Assembly (NCBI RefSeq): GCF_004340665.1
Contig: NZ_SLWO01000003.1
Location: 620,001-684,000 of the forward strand
Source of the DNA: Pedobacter psychrotolerans
GTDB lineage: Bacteria; Bacteroidota; Bacteroidia; Sphingobacteriales; Sphingobacteriaceae
Length of the DNA: 64,000 nt
Reading direction: 5' to 3'
The translations under genes were made by a program, and so were the position numbers. The notes beneath the pieces are model-generated. The model did no database searches and had not been told where the DNA came from. It saw only the letters and a program-made list of their open reading frames with translations. Shown piece after piece: positions 8,883 to 17,426 of this stretch. The first letter of the stretch is position 1. Every line of letters starts with the position of its first letter.

Positions 8883-9338
8883 ATGAACACTGCAACAATA
8901 ACAACAGAAGTATTAAACGATTTAGTTCAAATCAATAATGATCGTATTGCTGGTTATGAAAAAGCCCGTACAGAATTAAAAGATGAGGATGCAGATTTAA
9001 AATCGTTATTTCTAGATATGATTTCAGAAAGTCAGAAATATAAAATGGCTCTAGGGACTGAGATATCTGCCTTAGGAGAAGACATCGATACAGGTACCAC
9101 TAATTCCGGAAAAATCTATAGAGCATGGATGGATGTTAAAGCATTATTTACAGGCCATGATAGAAAAACAGTATTAAATAATTGCGAAGGCGGAGAAGAT
9201 GCTGCTCAAAATGCTTATAAAATGGCATTAGAGGTAGAAGATCTTCCAGCACATATTAGAACGCTGATTTCAGATCAAAAGGCTTCATTGAGAACTTCAC
9301 ATGATGAAGTTAAAAGATTACGTGATAGTCAAGCATAA
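8883..9338 (+). CDS. PA2169-type four-helix-bundle protein (DUF2383)
   Basis: This 151-residue, soluble, helix-rich protein has no signal peptide. The pattern NDLVQINNDRIAGYEKA, LKSLFLDMISESQKYK, GKIYRAWMDVKALFTGHD, and LPAHIRTLISDQKASLRTSHDEVKRLRD is that of the PA2169/DUF2383 family, which resembles ferritin-like four-helix proteins. Members are often found with stress or general envelope genes in soil bacteria, but no activity is established. It is preceded by 194 bases of AT-rich DNA and followed by a strong bidirectional terminator, so it is likely transcribed alone. Confidence 0.85.
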   Translation: MNTATITTEVLNDLVQINNDRIAGYEKARTELKDEDADLKSLFLDMISESQKYKMALGTEISALGEDIDTGTTNSGKIYRAWMDVKALFTGHDRKTVLNNCEGGEDAAQNAYKMALEVEDLPAHIRTLISDQKASLRTSHDEVKRLRDSQA

Positions 9339-9351
9339 GAATATTTAATCT

Positions 9352-9391
9352 AAAAAAAGGCCTCCTGATGTTTAATTAGGAGGCCTTTTTG
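9352..9391. terminator. Bidirectional terminator between DUF2383 gene and cphA
   Basis: AAAAAGGCCTCCT and AGGAGGCCTTTTT form a perfect long stem with U-tracts on both strands. It lies between two convergent genes and probably ends both transcripts. Confidence 0.9.
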
Positions 9392-9394
9392 TTT

Positions 9395-12010
9395 TTAAGA
9401 TTCCAATTCTCGATCCAGATGTTCAGTTACCCGCTGGATAGTGTTATCTATCGTATTACTTAAAATGGTTAAGTATGATCCTTTTTTAGCGGAATCGATG
9501 GCAATTTGTAAACACTCCGTGCTTCTATTGTTAATGATGATTTCCTTATTTGGGTCAACCTCTTTAATACCCTTAATTAATAAATCTATCAACTCATCTT
9601 GCTTACGGCCACGCAGGTATTTCTCCTGACAGATATAAATTTTATCGAACATTTGAGCTGAAATGCGTGCAGTTTCAATAATATCTTCATCACGTCTATC
9701 TCCCGTTCCTGAAATAATGCCCACATGTTCTGTGGCTTCTACGCTTTGTAAATAAGCTTTAACACCATTAAACCCATCAGGATTGTGTGCAAAATCTACC
9801 AGCACTTTAAAATCTTTAAACCTAAAAACATTCATTCTACCTGGTGTATGTGCTGCAGATGGAATAAAGGTTTCAAGTGCTAAGCGAATGTCTTCAGGTT
9901 TGTAGCCCCACAAGTAGGTCGCTAAAGTTGCAGCGAGCACATTCTGAATCATAAAGTTTACTGCCCCACCAAAAGTTAGTGGAATATGTGTTGCTTTATC
10001 AACCCTGAGTTTCCAATCGCCGGTTTTGATGGTGATGTATCCATTTTCATATATTGCTGCAATACCACCTTTTTTGCAATGCTCTTTAATTACCGGATTG
10101 TTTTCATCCATACTAAAATAAGCAACATTACAGCGGGCATCTCTGGCAATCTTCACGCAATAACCATTGTCAGCATTTAATACTGCCCAACCTTTCCGGC
10201 GAACTGCTCCAATCACAACAGCCTTAACGCGGGTTAAGTCATCAAGGTTGTGAATGTCAGAAATGCCTAAATGATCTTCCTGAATATTCGTCACAACGCC
10301 AATATCACAGGCATTAAAGCCTAATCCAGCCCTTAAGATTCCACCACGTGCAGTCTCTAAAACTGCAAATTCAACGGTTGGATCTTTTAATATAAATTCA
10401 GCGCTTACCGGGCCCGTGGTATCGCCTTTCATCAACATGGTGTTGTGAACATATACCCCATCACTGGTGGTATAGCCCACACGTTTACCATTACTACGGA
10501 TGATATGGGCAATTAAACGCGTAGTTGTTGTTTTACCATTGGTTCCGGTTACGGCAATAATTGGTATTTGTGATAACCTTCCTTGCGGATAAAGCATATC
10601 TACAACAGATGCGGCAACGTTTCTTGGTAAACCTTCGCTTGGTGCCAAATGCATTCTGAAACCTGGAGCAGCATTCACTTCCAATACTACGCCTCCGTTT
10701 TCTGTTAGTGGCTGCGTAAGGTTTTGCGCCATGATATCAATTCCGCAGATATCTAATCCAATTACTCTCGAAATTCTTTCGCAGATAAATATATTTTGTG
10801 GGTGTACAATATCGGTAACGTCGATAGAAGTACCACCAGTACTTAAATTAGCAGTTGATTTCAGGTAAACAATTTCTCCTTTTTCAGGAATGGTCTCCAG
10901 GGTATATTCTTTTTTGGCCAGCAAATCCAATGTATCACGATCTACAGCAATCTCTGTCAATACATTTTCATGCCCATAACCACGACGAGGATCTTCATTT
11001 TCCTTATCAATTAATTCCTGAATAGTATGAATGCCATTTCCTAAAACATGAGCCGGATCGCGTTGTGCTGCGGCAACTACCTTATGGTCAATAACCAGCA
11101 CACGAAAGTCAAAACCAGTGATGAATTTTTCAATTATAACCCGGCGAGAATAGGTCTTAGCATATTCAAAGGCTTCTTTAGCCACTTCCATCGTTTTTAT
11201 ATTGATGGTAGCACCTTTTCCATGATTGCCGTCCAATGGTTTGAAAACCAAAGGAAAACCAACTTTTAGAACAGCTGCCTCCAGATCTTCTGGATTTGAA
11301 ATGGTTACACCTGAAGCCACCGGAATTGCGGCTTCGGTTAATAAACGCTTGGTTTCTTCTTTATTACTGGCAATATCTACAGCAATGCTGCTGGTTTTTT
11401 CGGTCATGGTAGCCCTGAAGCGCACCTGATTCTTGCCGTAACCTAATTGAACCAATGAGCTTTTATTTAACCTGATCCAGGGGATATTTCTACTTACCGC
11501 TTCCTGAACAATTGATCCGGTACTTGGGCCAAGGGCTTCCAGTTCACGGATTTCCTTCATTCTCCTGATATCATGCTCTAAATCATATTCTTCATTATCA
11601 ATCAGCGCCTGGGCTATTCTTACTGCAGCTTCAGCGGCGTAAACGCCCACTTTTTCTTCCAGGTAACTAAACACTACATTATAGATGCCTTCGGTTTTAG
11701 TCTGGCGGGTTCTACCAAAACCTGTTTCCATTCCGGCTATAGTTTGGATTTCCAGGGCAATGTGTTCAATCACATGTCCCATCCAGGTGCCTTCTTTCAC
11801 ACGTGTAAAGAAACCACCTTCAACCCCTTTAGAGCAACGGTGGGTAAACATACTTGGAAGTAACTTTTCTATTCGCTCACTAAACCCATCAATCAGGTTG
11901 GTTGGTCTTTGCTCCAGTTCTTCTAAATCCAGTCTCATCTGGATCAGTTTTTTGCGGTTTATCGACCATATATTTGGCCCTCTTAATACTTGGATGTTAT
12001 ATATCTTCAT
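9395..12010 (-). CDS. cphA: Cyanophycin synthetase
   Basis: Makes cyanophycin, a poly-Asp backbone with Arg side chains, by ATP-dependent addition of both amino acids. The 871-residue length fits CphA1. In order I see an N-terminal domain with the CSKGVEGGFFTRV and WMGHVIEHIALE stretches, an ATP-grasp domain (about residues 220-470; VFKPLDGNHGKGATINI, VLEVNAAPGFRMHLAPSEG), and a Mur ligase-like domain from about residue 485 with P-loop VTGTNGKTTTTRL and a final domain starting ARGGILRAGLGFN to HTPGRMNVF. It is divergent from cyanophycinase, with 297 bases between them. MurE/MurC-type ligases lack the N-terminal part, so the call is secure. Confidence 0.95.
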   Translation of the reverse strand: MKIYNIQVLRGPNIWSINRKKLIQMRLDLEELEQRPTNLIDGFSERIEKLLPSMFTHRCSKGVEGGFFTRVKEGTWMGHVIEHIALEIQTIAGMETGFGRTRQTKTEGIYNVVFSYLEEKVGVYAAEAAVRIAQALIDNEEYDLEHDIRRMKEIRELEALGPSTGSIVQEAVSRNIPWIRLNKSSLVQLGYGKNQVRFRATMTEKTSSIAVDIASNKEETKRLLTEAAIPVASGVTISNPEDLEAAVLKVGFPLVFKPLDGNHGKGATINIKTMEVAKEAFEYAKTYSRRVIIEKFITGFDFRVLVIDHKVVAAAQRDPAHVLGNGIHTIQELIDKENEDPRRGYGHENVLTEIAVDRDTLDLLAKKEYTLETIPEKGEIVYLKSTANLSTGGTSIDVTDIVHPQNIFICERISRVIGLDICGIDIMAQNLTQPLTENGGVVLEVNAAPGFRMHLAPSEGLPRNVAASVVDMLYPQGRLSQIPIIAVTGTNGKTTTTRLIAHIIRSNGKRVGYTTSDGVYVHNTMLMKGDTTGPVSAEFILKDPTVEFAVLETARGGILRAGLGFNACDIGVVTNIQEDHLGISDIHNLDDLTRVKAVVIGAVRRKGWAVLNADNGYCVKIARDARCNVAYFSMDENNPVIKEHCKKGGIAAIYENGYITIKTGDWKLRVDKATHIPLTFGGAVNFMIQNVLAATLATYLWGYKPEDIRLALETFIPSAAHTPGRMNVFRFKDFKVLVDFAHNPDGFNGVKAYLQSVEATEHVGIISGTGDRRDEDIIETARISAQMFDKIYICQEKYLRGRKQDELIDLLIKGIKEVDPNKEIIINNRSTECLQIAIDSAKKGSYLTILSNTIDNTIQRVTEHLDRELES

Positions 12011-12268
12011 GTAATGTTTTGTCGTTTTTATTAAAAATCATGAAATTTTGGGCAGATCTTTTTTTCAATCCAGAGATGCTAAAATTGATGATTGTAAATT
12101 ATGCATTTATTTTGAAAATTGGCAAATCAAATAGCTAAATGAATTTCTTAGGCTATTTGTTTTATTTTCAGACATAACTTTAACCCAAATTATTCATAAT
12201 TATTTCAACCATTGTTAATAAATGCATATTTATTGACAAAAAAAGTCGTGTTTTTTATCTTAAGCTGA

Positions 12269-12276
12269 TATATTTG
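12269..12276 (+). promoter_or_regulatory. Putative -7 box for cyanophycinase
   Basis: TATATTTG matches TAnnTTTG and ends 31 bases before the cphB ATG, a normal leader length. A TTG at 12233-12235 is too far away (33 bases) to be a standard -33 element. Confidence 0.4.
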
Positions 12277-12307
12277 GGTTTTTTGATAGAATATTAATAC
12301 ACACAAA

Positions 12308-13183
12308 ATGGTTCCAAAAGGCAAACTCATCATTATTGGAGGCGCAATAAATACAGGCAGCTTTGCTGAAACGCAATTTGGATTGCCTGAAAACATGAAT
12401 TTTTTCGAACGGGGAATTTTAAAGAGAATCACTACAGAATCAATTAAAGATCTTGATTCACGCTTCGAGATTATTACTACGGCGTCTTTAATGCCTGAGA
12501 AAGTTGGCGAAGAATATATTAAGGCTTATGCGCAGTTAGATGTGCATAATGTTGGTGTATTAAATATCACCAATCGGGAAGAGGCTAATGCCGATGACAA
12601 TTGTGAGCGGATTAGAGCTGCTGAAGTCATCATTTTTACAGGCGGAGATCAGTTAAGGCTGTCATCAATTTTTGGAGGAACAAAAATTCATCAGATTTTG
12701 CTTGATAAATATAAAACAGAGCCTGTTGTTATTGCCGGAACATCGGCTGGTGCAGCAGCAAGTTCAAAAAATATGATTTATCAGGGCAGCAGTAAGGATG
12801 CCTTGCTTAAAGGTGAAGTAAAAATTACCGGTGGATTGGGATTTATTGATGATGTAATTGTAGATACACACTTTGTTCAGCGTGGGCGGATTGGACGTTT
12901 GCTTTATGCCGCAGCTAGTAATCCTGGAATTTTAGGCATTGGCTTGGGTGAAGATACTGGATTATTTATCTCAGATGGGCACATCATGGAAGCCATCGGT
13001 TCAGGTATGGTGATTCTGGTTGACGGTCGTCAGATGGCAGATACCAATTTAACTGATGTAGAAATGGGCCAGCCTGTATCGATCAAAAATATGGTTGTGC
13101 ATGTAATGTGTGATGGCGATGTTTATGATCTAACAGACCATAGTTTAATTATTCATCACCCTAAGGTTATTCCTGTAGGATAG
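12308..13183 (+). CDS. cphB: Cyanophycinase
   Basis: Serine exopeptidase of family S51 that cuts cyanophycin to beta-Asp-Arg dipeptides. The 291-residue protein has the core IIIGGAINTG at the N-terminus, VIIFTGGDQLRLSS, and the nucleophile motif GTSAGAAASS with Ser146. DTHFVQRGRIGRL and GLGEDTGLFI follow. No signal peptide is visible, so it should act in the cytoplasm on stored polymer rather than as an extracellular scavenging enzyme. It is divergent from cphA and 130 bases upstream of an isoaspartyl peptidase gene on the same strand. Both features match a storage and mobilisation locus. Confidence 0.95.
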   Translation: MVPKGKLIIIGGAINTGSFAETQFGLPENMNFFERGILKRITTESIKDLDSRFEIITTASLMPEKVGEEYIKAYAQLDVHNVGVLNITNREEANADDNCERIRAAEVIIFTGGDQLRLSSIFGGTKIHQILLDKYKTEPVVIAGTSAGAAASSKNMIYQGSSKDALLKGEVKITGGLGFIDDVIVDTHFVQRGRIGRLLYAAASNPGILGIGLGEDTGLFISDGHIMEAIGSGMVILVDGRQMADTNLTDVEMGQPVSIKNMVVHVMCDGDVYDLTDHSLIIHHPKVIPVG

Positions 13184-13313
13184 AGGCAGTTTTAGTTTGC
13201 AATTTTCAGTTAACAATTTACAGTTTGCAGATAACGCTTAACATTTTTTAGTTTATAGTTAACCATTACAAACCAGCCTTGATATTTGATACTCACATCT
13301 CGATACTAATAAA

Positions 13314-14156
13314 ATGAAACTAATTATACATGGTGGCTTTTTCAGCGAGTCATCAACCAATCAGGAAACTAAAAAAGCTAAGCAAGACGCATTGGCAAAT
13401 ATTGTAAAGCTTGGTTATGCCTATCTGAAAAACCATTCTGCACTTGAAACAGTTGTTTACACGGTTGCTTTACTGGAAGACAATGAATTGTTTAATGCAG
13501 GAATTGGTTCACAAATTCAAAGTGATGGAAAAGTAAGGTTAAGTGCTTCCTTAATGGATGGGAAAACAGAAAAATTTAGCGGCGTAATCAATGTAGAGGA
13601 TGTAAAAAATCCGATTCAGGTGACCCAAAGTTTATTGCCATACGATGACCGGGTGCTGAGTGGTGAAGGTGCGCAACATTTCGCACGTGAAAAAGGATTT
13701 GCATATTTCGATCCTATTACTGATCAAAGGCGATCTGAGTATGAAGCAAAACTTAATCAGCACAACAATAAAGGAACAGTTGGTTGTGTGGCTTTAGATG
13801 CTGAAGGAAATATTGCGGCGGCTACATCTACAGGCGGGAAAGGATTTGAAATTCCTTGCCGGGTGAGTGATTCAGCAACTGTAGCAGGTAACTATGCCAA
13901 TCAGTTTGCGGGTATTTCATGTACTGGCGTTGGTGAAGACATCGTAAGTGGTTCGCTGGCCTCAAAAATAGTGACCAGGGTTACGGATGGATTCTCCTTA
14001 AAAGACGCCTGCGATAAATCTTTCCTGGAACTAAAATCATTTGATGGTTTTGCCGGTGTTATTGGTATCTCAAATACAGGTGAAATTTATCATTGTGATT
14101 CACACCCTTATATGGTTTGGGCGTCTTTCGATGTTAATTTACAGGTATTTAGCTAA
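13314..14156 (+). CDS. Isoaspartyl peptidase / plant-type asparaginase (Ntn hydrolase)
   Basis: Expected to split beta-Asp-Arg dipeptides from cyanophycinase into Asp and Arg. The 280-residue protein has the family start KLIIHGG, the FNAGIGSQIQSDG stretch, SASLMDG, and the autocleavage site NNKGTVGCVALD with Thr155 as the predicted nucleophile after self-processing. GNIAAATSTGGK follows. It is shorter than the usual 300-320 residues and has GGFF where GGAG is usual, so it is a compact variant. No signal peptide is seen, in contrast to periplasmic relatives. Cluster position supports the dipeptide role over free asparagine hydrolysis. Confidence 0.88.
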   Translation: MKLIIHGGFFSESSTNQETKKAKQDALANIVKLGYAYLKNHSALETVVYTVALLEDNELFNAGIGSQIQSDGKVRLSASLMDGKTEKFSGVINVEDVKNPIQVTQSLLPYDDRVLSGEGAQHFAREKGFAYFDPITDQRRSEYEAKLNQHNNKGTVGCVALDAEGNIAAATSTGGKGFEIPCRVSDSATVAGNYANQFAGISCTGVGEDIVSGSLASKIVTRVTDGFSLKDACDKSFLELKSFDGFAGVIGISNTGEIYHCDSHPYMVWASFDVNLQVFS

Positions 14157-14173
14157 AGTTAAATATAAAGTAT

Positions 14174-14181
14174 TATTTTTG
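14174..14181 (+). promoter_or_regulatory. Putative -7 box abutting a start codon
   Basis: TATTTTTG ends 4 bases before the ATG at 14186. If used as a -7 box, transcription would start at or next to the ATG, giving a leaderless mRNA. Confidence 0.35.
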
Positions 14182-14185
14182 TTGC

Positions 14186-14866
14186 ATGTCCAAAATTGTA
14201 TTGGCTCTTGTAAGCCTTTTTGCCTCATTTCAACTACATGCTCAAGATCTTGATGCTCAGGAGCCAAATGCGGGAAATGCGATAACGATATCTGTTTCAA
14301 AATTCGATTTGGTAGATGGCAATTCTTTTTATGAAGAAGCGGAGAGTTTAGAGAAAAAAGGCGATTTTAATGAGGCACTAACCTTATTTGGTAAAGCAGC
14401 CTTCGAATACAATTCGGTTAAAAATTATAATAGATACGGTCAGGCTATTATTAAAATGAGCAACATGCATTATATGCTGGGCCGTTTTAGTGATGCAGAG
14501 CAGATTCTATTGAATGTTGCCCTTAAAAATTATTCAAAAATGGGCAGCAGAAATGGCCTGATGAATACCTATGGATTACTCGGTAAGGTATATTTGGCTA
14601 ATAATAAATCTACACAATCAATGTGGTTTTATACCCAGCAGGGCATGTTGGCTAAACAGTTAAAAAGCAATAATGCCTATTTAGAATCCATTTTGGGAAT
14701 CGTGCAGGTTAAGATCAAAAAGAAAGATTTTACACTTGCTTTGAGAGATCTTAAAACAGCAGAATGGTTTGCCAATTCAGTCAAAATAACACAATTTAAA
14801 AGCCAGATTCGTGATGCCAGAGAAGTGATTTCTAATAAAACCACTCCAAAAACAAGTCTCAAATAG
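14186..14866 (+). CDS. Secreted TPR-like repeat protein
   Basis: This 226-residue protein has a short signal peptide (residues 1-19, ending QLHA before QDLDAQ). The mature part is helical, with tetratricopeptide-like repeats: FYEEAESLEKKGDFNEALTL, YNRYGQAIIKMSNMHYMLGRFSDAEQIL, LMNTYGLLGKVYLANNKSTQSM and ESILGIVQVKIKKKDFTLALRDLKTAEW. Such proteins are usually scaffolds for protein contacts. It lies 29 bases after the isoaspartyl peptidase gene, but the -7 box directly before its ATG suggests its own transcription. No link to cyanophycin is evident. Confidence 0.75.
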   Translation: MSKIVLALVSLFASFQLHAQDLDAQEPNAGNAITISVSKFDLVDGNSFYEEAESLEKKGDFNEALTLFGKAAFEYNSVKNYNRYGQAIIKMSNMHYMLGRFSDAEQILLNVALKNYSKMGSRNGLMNTYGLLGKVYLANNKSTQSMWFYTQQGMLAKQLKSNNAYLESILGIVQVKIKKKDFTLALRDLKTAEWFANSVKITQFKSQIRDAREVISNKTTPKTSLK

Positions 14867-15023
14867 GTCTTATTTCTTCTCTTTAATAAAATAAGTTGCG
14901 TTTAATCACTCTTCAACGTTCTATTAATAGGTAATTTCTGTTTTTTAGAAAAAATTAATCCTAAAAGTCTTACTGTCTAATATCTTAAAACAAATTAATT
15001 TTAATTACGTTAGCATTTAAGAA

Positions 15024-15054
15024 TTGTTAAATAAGAAGCTTTTGGTTAGATTTG
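15024..15054 (+). promoter_or_regulatory. Promoter upstream of the tail-specific protease
   Basis: TTG at 15024-15026, a 20-base spacer, and TAGATTTG at 15047-15054 match the Bacteroidota TTG/TAnnTTTG promoter closely. Transcription would start near 15060, upstream of the hairpin at 15067-15096, placing that hairpin in the leader of the protease mRNA. Confidence 0.6.
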
Positions 15055-15066
15055 ATTAGTTTTAAC

Positions 15067-15096
15067 AAGAGACGGTAATAATGCTGTCTCTTTTTT
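15067..15096 (+). terminator. Terminator or attenuator in front of the tail-specific protease
   Basis: AAGAGAC and GTCTCTT form a stem over a 12-base loop and run into TTTTTT, the form of an intrinsic terminator. It is 200 bases after the TPR gene and downstream of a good promoter, so it may attenuate the protease transcript instead of ending the TPR transcript. Confidence 0.6.
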
Positions 15097-15165
15097 GTTT
15101 TTTTGTTAAAATGGTATCATATTGGCTATATAGAATTAGAAATGGATTTTAAATCATTTAAAGAG

Positions 15166-17331
15166 ATGTTGAAGAGAGTATTTTTTATAATTTTTACTGC
15201 CGCAGTGATTGCATGTCATGCCGCTCCGAAGCCTCAGCCAATAGTTGATGGTGTTACCAATGTTATGCCTGATCAGCAGCAACAACTCGTGATTAAAGAA
15301 GTAGTGAACCTGATTGAAAGTTATAACTATAAGAAAGTTCAAGTTAATGATTCCATTTCTTCACTCATTTTAGATAAGTATATCAAAGCCTTAGATCAGG
15401 GTAAAAATTATTTCTTAGCTTCTGATATTAAAGAGTTTGAGAAATACAGATATAGCCTGGATGACGATTTTAAAAATGGAGATTTAAGTGGTCCATTTTA
15501 CATTTACAACGTTTATGCAAAACGATTAAATGAATATTTTACGTACTCTTTAGCGCAGATCAAAAACAAGTATGACTTTAATCAGAACGATACTTATGTT
15601 TATGATCGTGAAAAAATGCCTTGGGCCGTATCTACAACAGCTTTAAATGATACCTGGAAAAAACGGGTTAAATACGAACTGGTTAATTTAAATCTTGCAG
15701 GTTCTGCAGAAGCAAAAAATGTAGAAACACTAACCAAGCGTTATCAGAATCTTAAATCTCAGATCGCTAAAAATAATAATCAGGATGTTTTTCAAATCTT
15801 GATGGATGCTTTTACTGAATCAATCGACCCACACACCAACTATTTCGTTCCAGCAAGGGCAACTGAATTTAATGAAGAAATGTCTCGTTCATTCGAAGGG
15901 ATTGGTGCCCGTTTACAATTGGAAAATGAAGTGGTTAAAATCGCAGAAATTATTCCTGGCGGACCAGCGTTCAAAGGAAAGCAATTAACTGCAGGTGATA
16001 GAGTTATTGCTGTTGCACAAGGAAATGAAGATTTTGTGGATATTGTTGGCTGGAGATTAGATGCAACAGTGAGCAAAATTAAAGGCCCTAAAGGAACTAA
16101 GGTTCGTTTAAAAGTTATTCCGGTTGGAAAAGAAATGTCATCAAAACCTGTGATCATTGAGATGATGAGAGAAAAGGTTATTCTGGAAGATCAATCTGCC
16201 AAGAAAAAAGTAAAAACCATCAATTCAAACGGGAAGGATTATAAAGTTGGTATCATTTCATTACCTGCATTTTATGCCGATTTTAAAGCAGCAAATGCTG
16301 GAGATAAAAATTATAAAAGTACCACCCGTGATGTTAGAAAACTTATTGATTCGTTAAAAAATATTGATAAAGTTGATGCCATATTAATGGATTTACGAGG
16401 AAACGGTGGTGGTTCATTAGTAGAAGCCATTTCGTTAACAGGTTTATTTATTGATAAAGGACCTGTGGTACAGGTAAAAGATTTACGTGGCAAGATAGAA
16501 GTAGACGAAGATGAGAATACTGGTGTAGCATGGGATGGGCCATTTGGTGTAATGGTTGACCGTTTAAGTGCCTCAGCATCTGAAATTTTTGCTGGTGCAA
16601 TTCAGGATTATGGTCGTGGAATTATCATGGGCAGTCAAACTTATGGTAAAGGAACGGTTCAATCATCTATTGATTTAAATAAATTAGTTAATCCAGGCAT
16701 GTTACAGAAAATTGCTGGCTTGGTTACCAGAGATAAAACACTTGGTACTTCTCCTAATGCAACCAGTGCTGCAGATATTAACTTAGGTCAGATTAACCTG
16801 ACTATGGCCAAATTTTACCGTGTGGCTGGTAGCAGCACTCAACATAAAGGGGTAATGCCAGATGTTGTTTTCCCGTCGGTATATCCAATGGATAAAATAG
16901 GAGAGGATACTGAACCATCTGCTTTACCTTGGGATGTTATTCCAAGTTCTAGCTTTACTGCCGTTGCAAATCTTTCAACTGTAAAGGCAGGATTAATGAA
17001 AAATAGTGAGCAGCGAGTTGCAAACTCTTTAGATTTTAAATATCTAAAAGAAGATATTGTGGAATTGAAAAAAAGAGATAAAGAAGTATCTGTTCCATTA
17101 AATGAGGCTAAGCTAAAGGCTGAACGTGATGCTCAGGAAGCAAAATCTTTAGCCAGACAAAATGATTTAAGGGCGTTAAGAGGTTTGCCGGCAATTAAAA
17201 AAGGAGAGAAAGTAACTAAACAAGATTCTTTTGATTTTATTGAAGATGAATCTTTAAAAGTAATGGGCGATTTTATGCAGCAATCTGGTAACTATGTAAT
17301 GAACTTAGGTACAGCCGCACAGAAGTTATAA
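15166..17331 (+). CDS. prc: C-terminal processing (tail-specific) protease, S41 family
   Basis: Periplasmic or membrane-anchored Ser/Lys protease that cuts proteins from their C-termini. In order: signal sequence ending TAAVIAC (possible lipidated Cys), an N-terminal helical domain, a PDZ domain (MSRSFEGIGARLQLEN through GPKGTKVRLKVIPVG), and the S41 core. The catalytic motif SASASEIFAG, with Ser as the third residue, is followed 25 residues later by Lys in QTYGKGTVQ, the same spacing as in E. coli Prc. A charged C-terminal domain has many Lys and Glu. Alternative starts are ATG 15142 and TTG 15103. ATG 15166 gives the tightest signal peptide. It is a single-gene unit ending in a terminator. 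Confidence 0.92.
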   Translation: MLKRVFFIIFTAAVIACHAAPKPQPIVDGVTNVMPDQQQQLVIKEVVNLIESYNYKKVQVNDSISSLILDKYIKALDQGKNYFLASDIKEFEKYRYSLDDDFKNGDLSGPFYIYNVYAKRLNEYFTYSLAQIKNKYDFNQNDTYVYDREKMPWAVSTTALNDTWKKRVKYELVNLNLAGSAEAKNVETLTKRYQNLKSQIAKNNNQDVFQILMDAFTESIDPHTNYFVPARATEFNEEMSRSFEGIGARLQLENEVVKIAEIIPGGPAFKGKQLTAGDRVIAVAQGNEDFVDIVGWRLDATVSKIKGPKGTKVRLKVIPVGKEMSSKPVIIEMMREKVILEDQSAKKKVKTINSNGKDYKVGIISLPAFYADFKAANAGDKNYKSTTRDVRKLIDSLKNIDKVDAILMDLRGNGGGSLVEAISLTGLFIDKGPVVQVKDLRGKIEVDEDENTGVAWDGPFGVMVDRLSASASEIFAGAIQDYGRGIIMGSQTYGKGTVQSSIDLNKLVNPGMLQKIAGLVTRDKTLGTSPNATSAADINLGQINLTMAKFYRVAGSSTQHKGVMPDVVFPSVYPMDKIGEDTEPSALPWDVIPSSSFTAVANLSTVKAGLMKNSEQRVANSLDFKYLKEDIVELKKRDKEVSVPLNEAKLKAERDAQEAKSLARQNDLRALRGLPAIKKGEKVTKQDSFDFIEDESLKVMGDFMQQSGNYVMNLGTAAQKL

Positions 17332-17345
17332 ATAATTATTAAGAT

Positions 17346-17384
17346 TAAAAGCGGGCTGTCTGGAATCAGGTAGCCCGCTTTTTT
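17346..17384 (+). terminator. Terminator after the tail-specific protease
   Basis: AAAAGCGGGCT pairs with AGCCCGCTTTT over a 14-base loop and continues as TTTTTTG. It sits 15 bases after the stop codon. Confidence 0.88.
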
Positions 17385-17426
17385 GTATTAAAAGTTTAGC
17401 TTCAGATATTAATTACTAATGGGTGC

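Noticed and set aside
11685..12138. Plus-strand frames over the cphA start
   Set aside because: They are antisense to a strongly supported cphA N-terminus, and the translations lack any recognisable pattern.
12233..12276. Full TTG/TAnnTTTG promoter for cyanophycinase
   Set aside because: The TTG at 12233 is 33 bases from the -7 box, beyond the usual spacer, so only the -7 box is reported.
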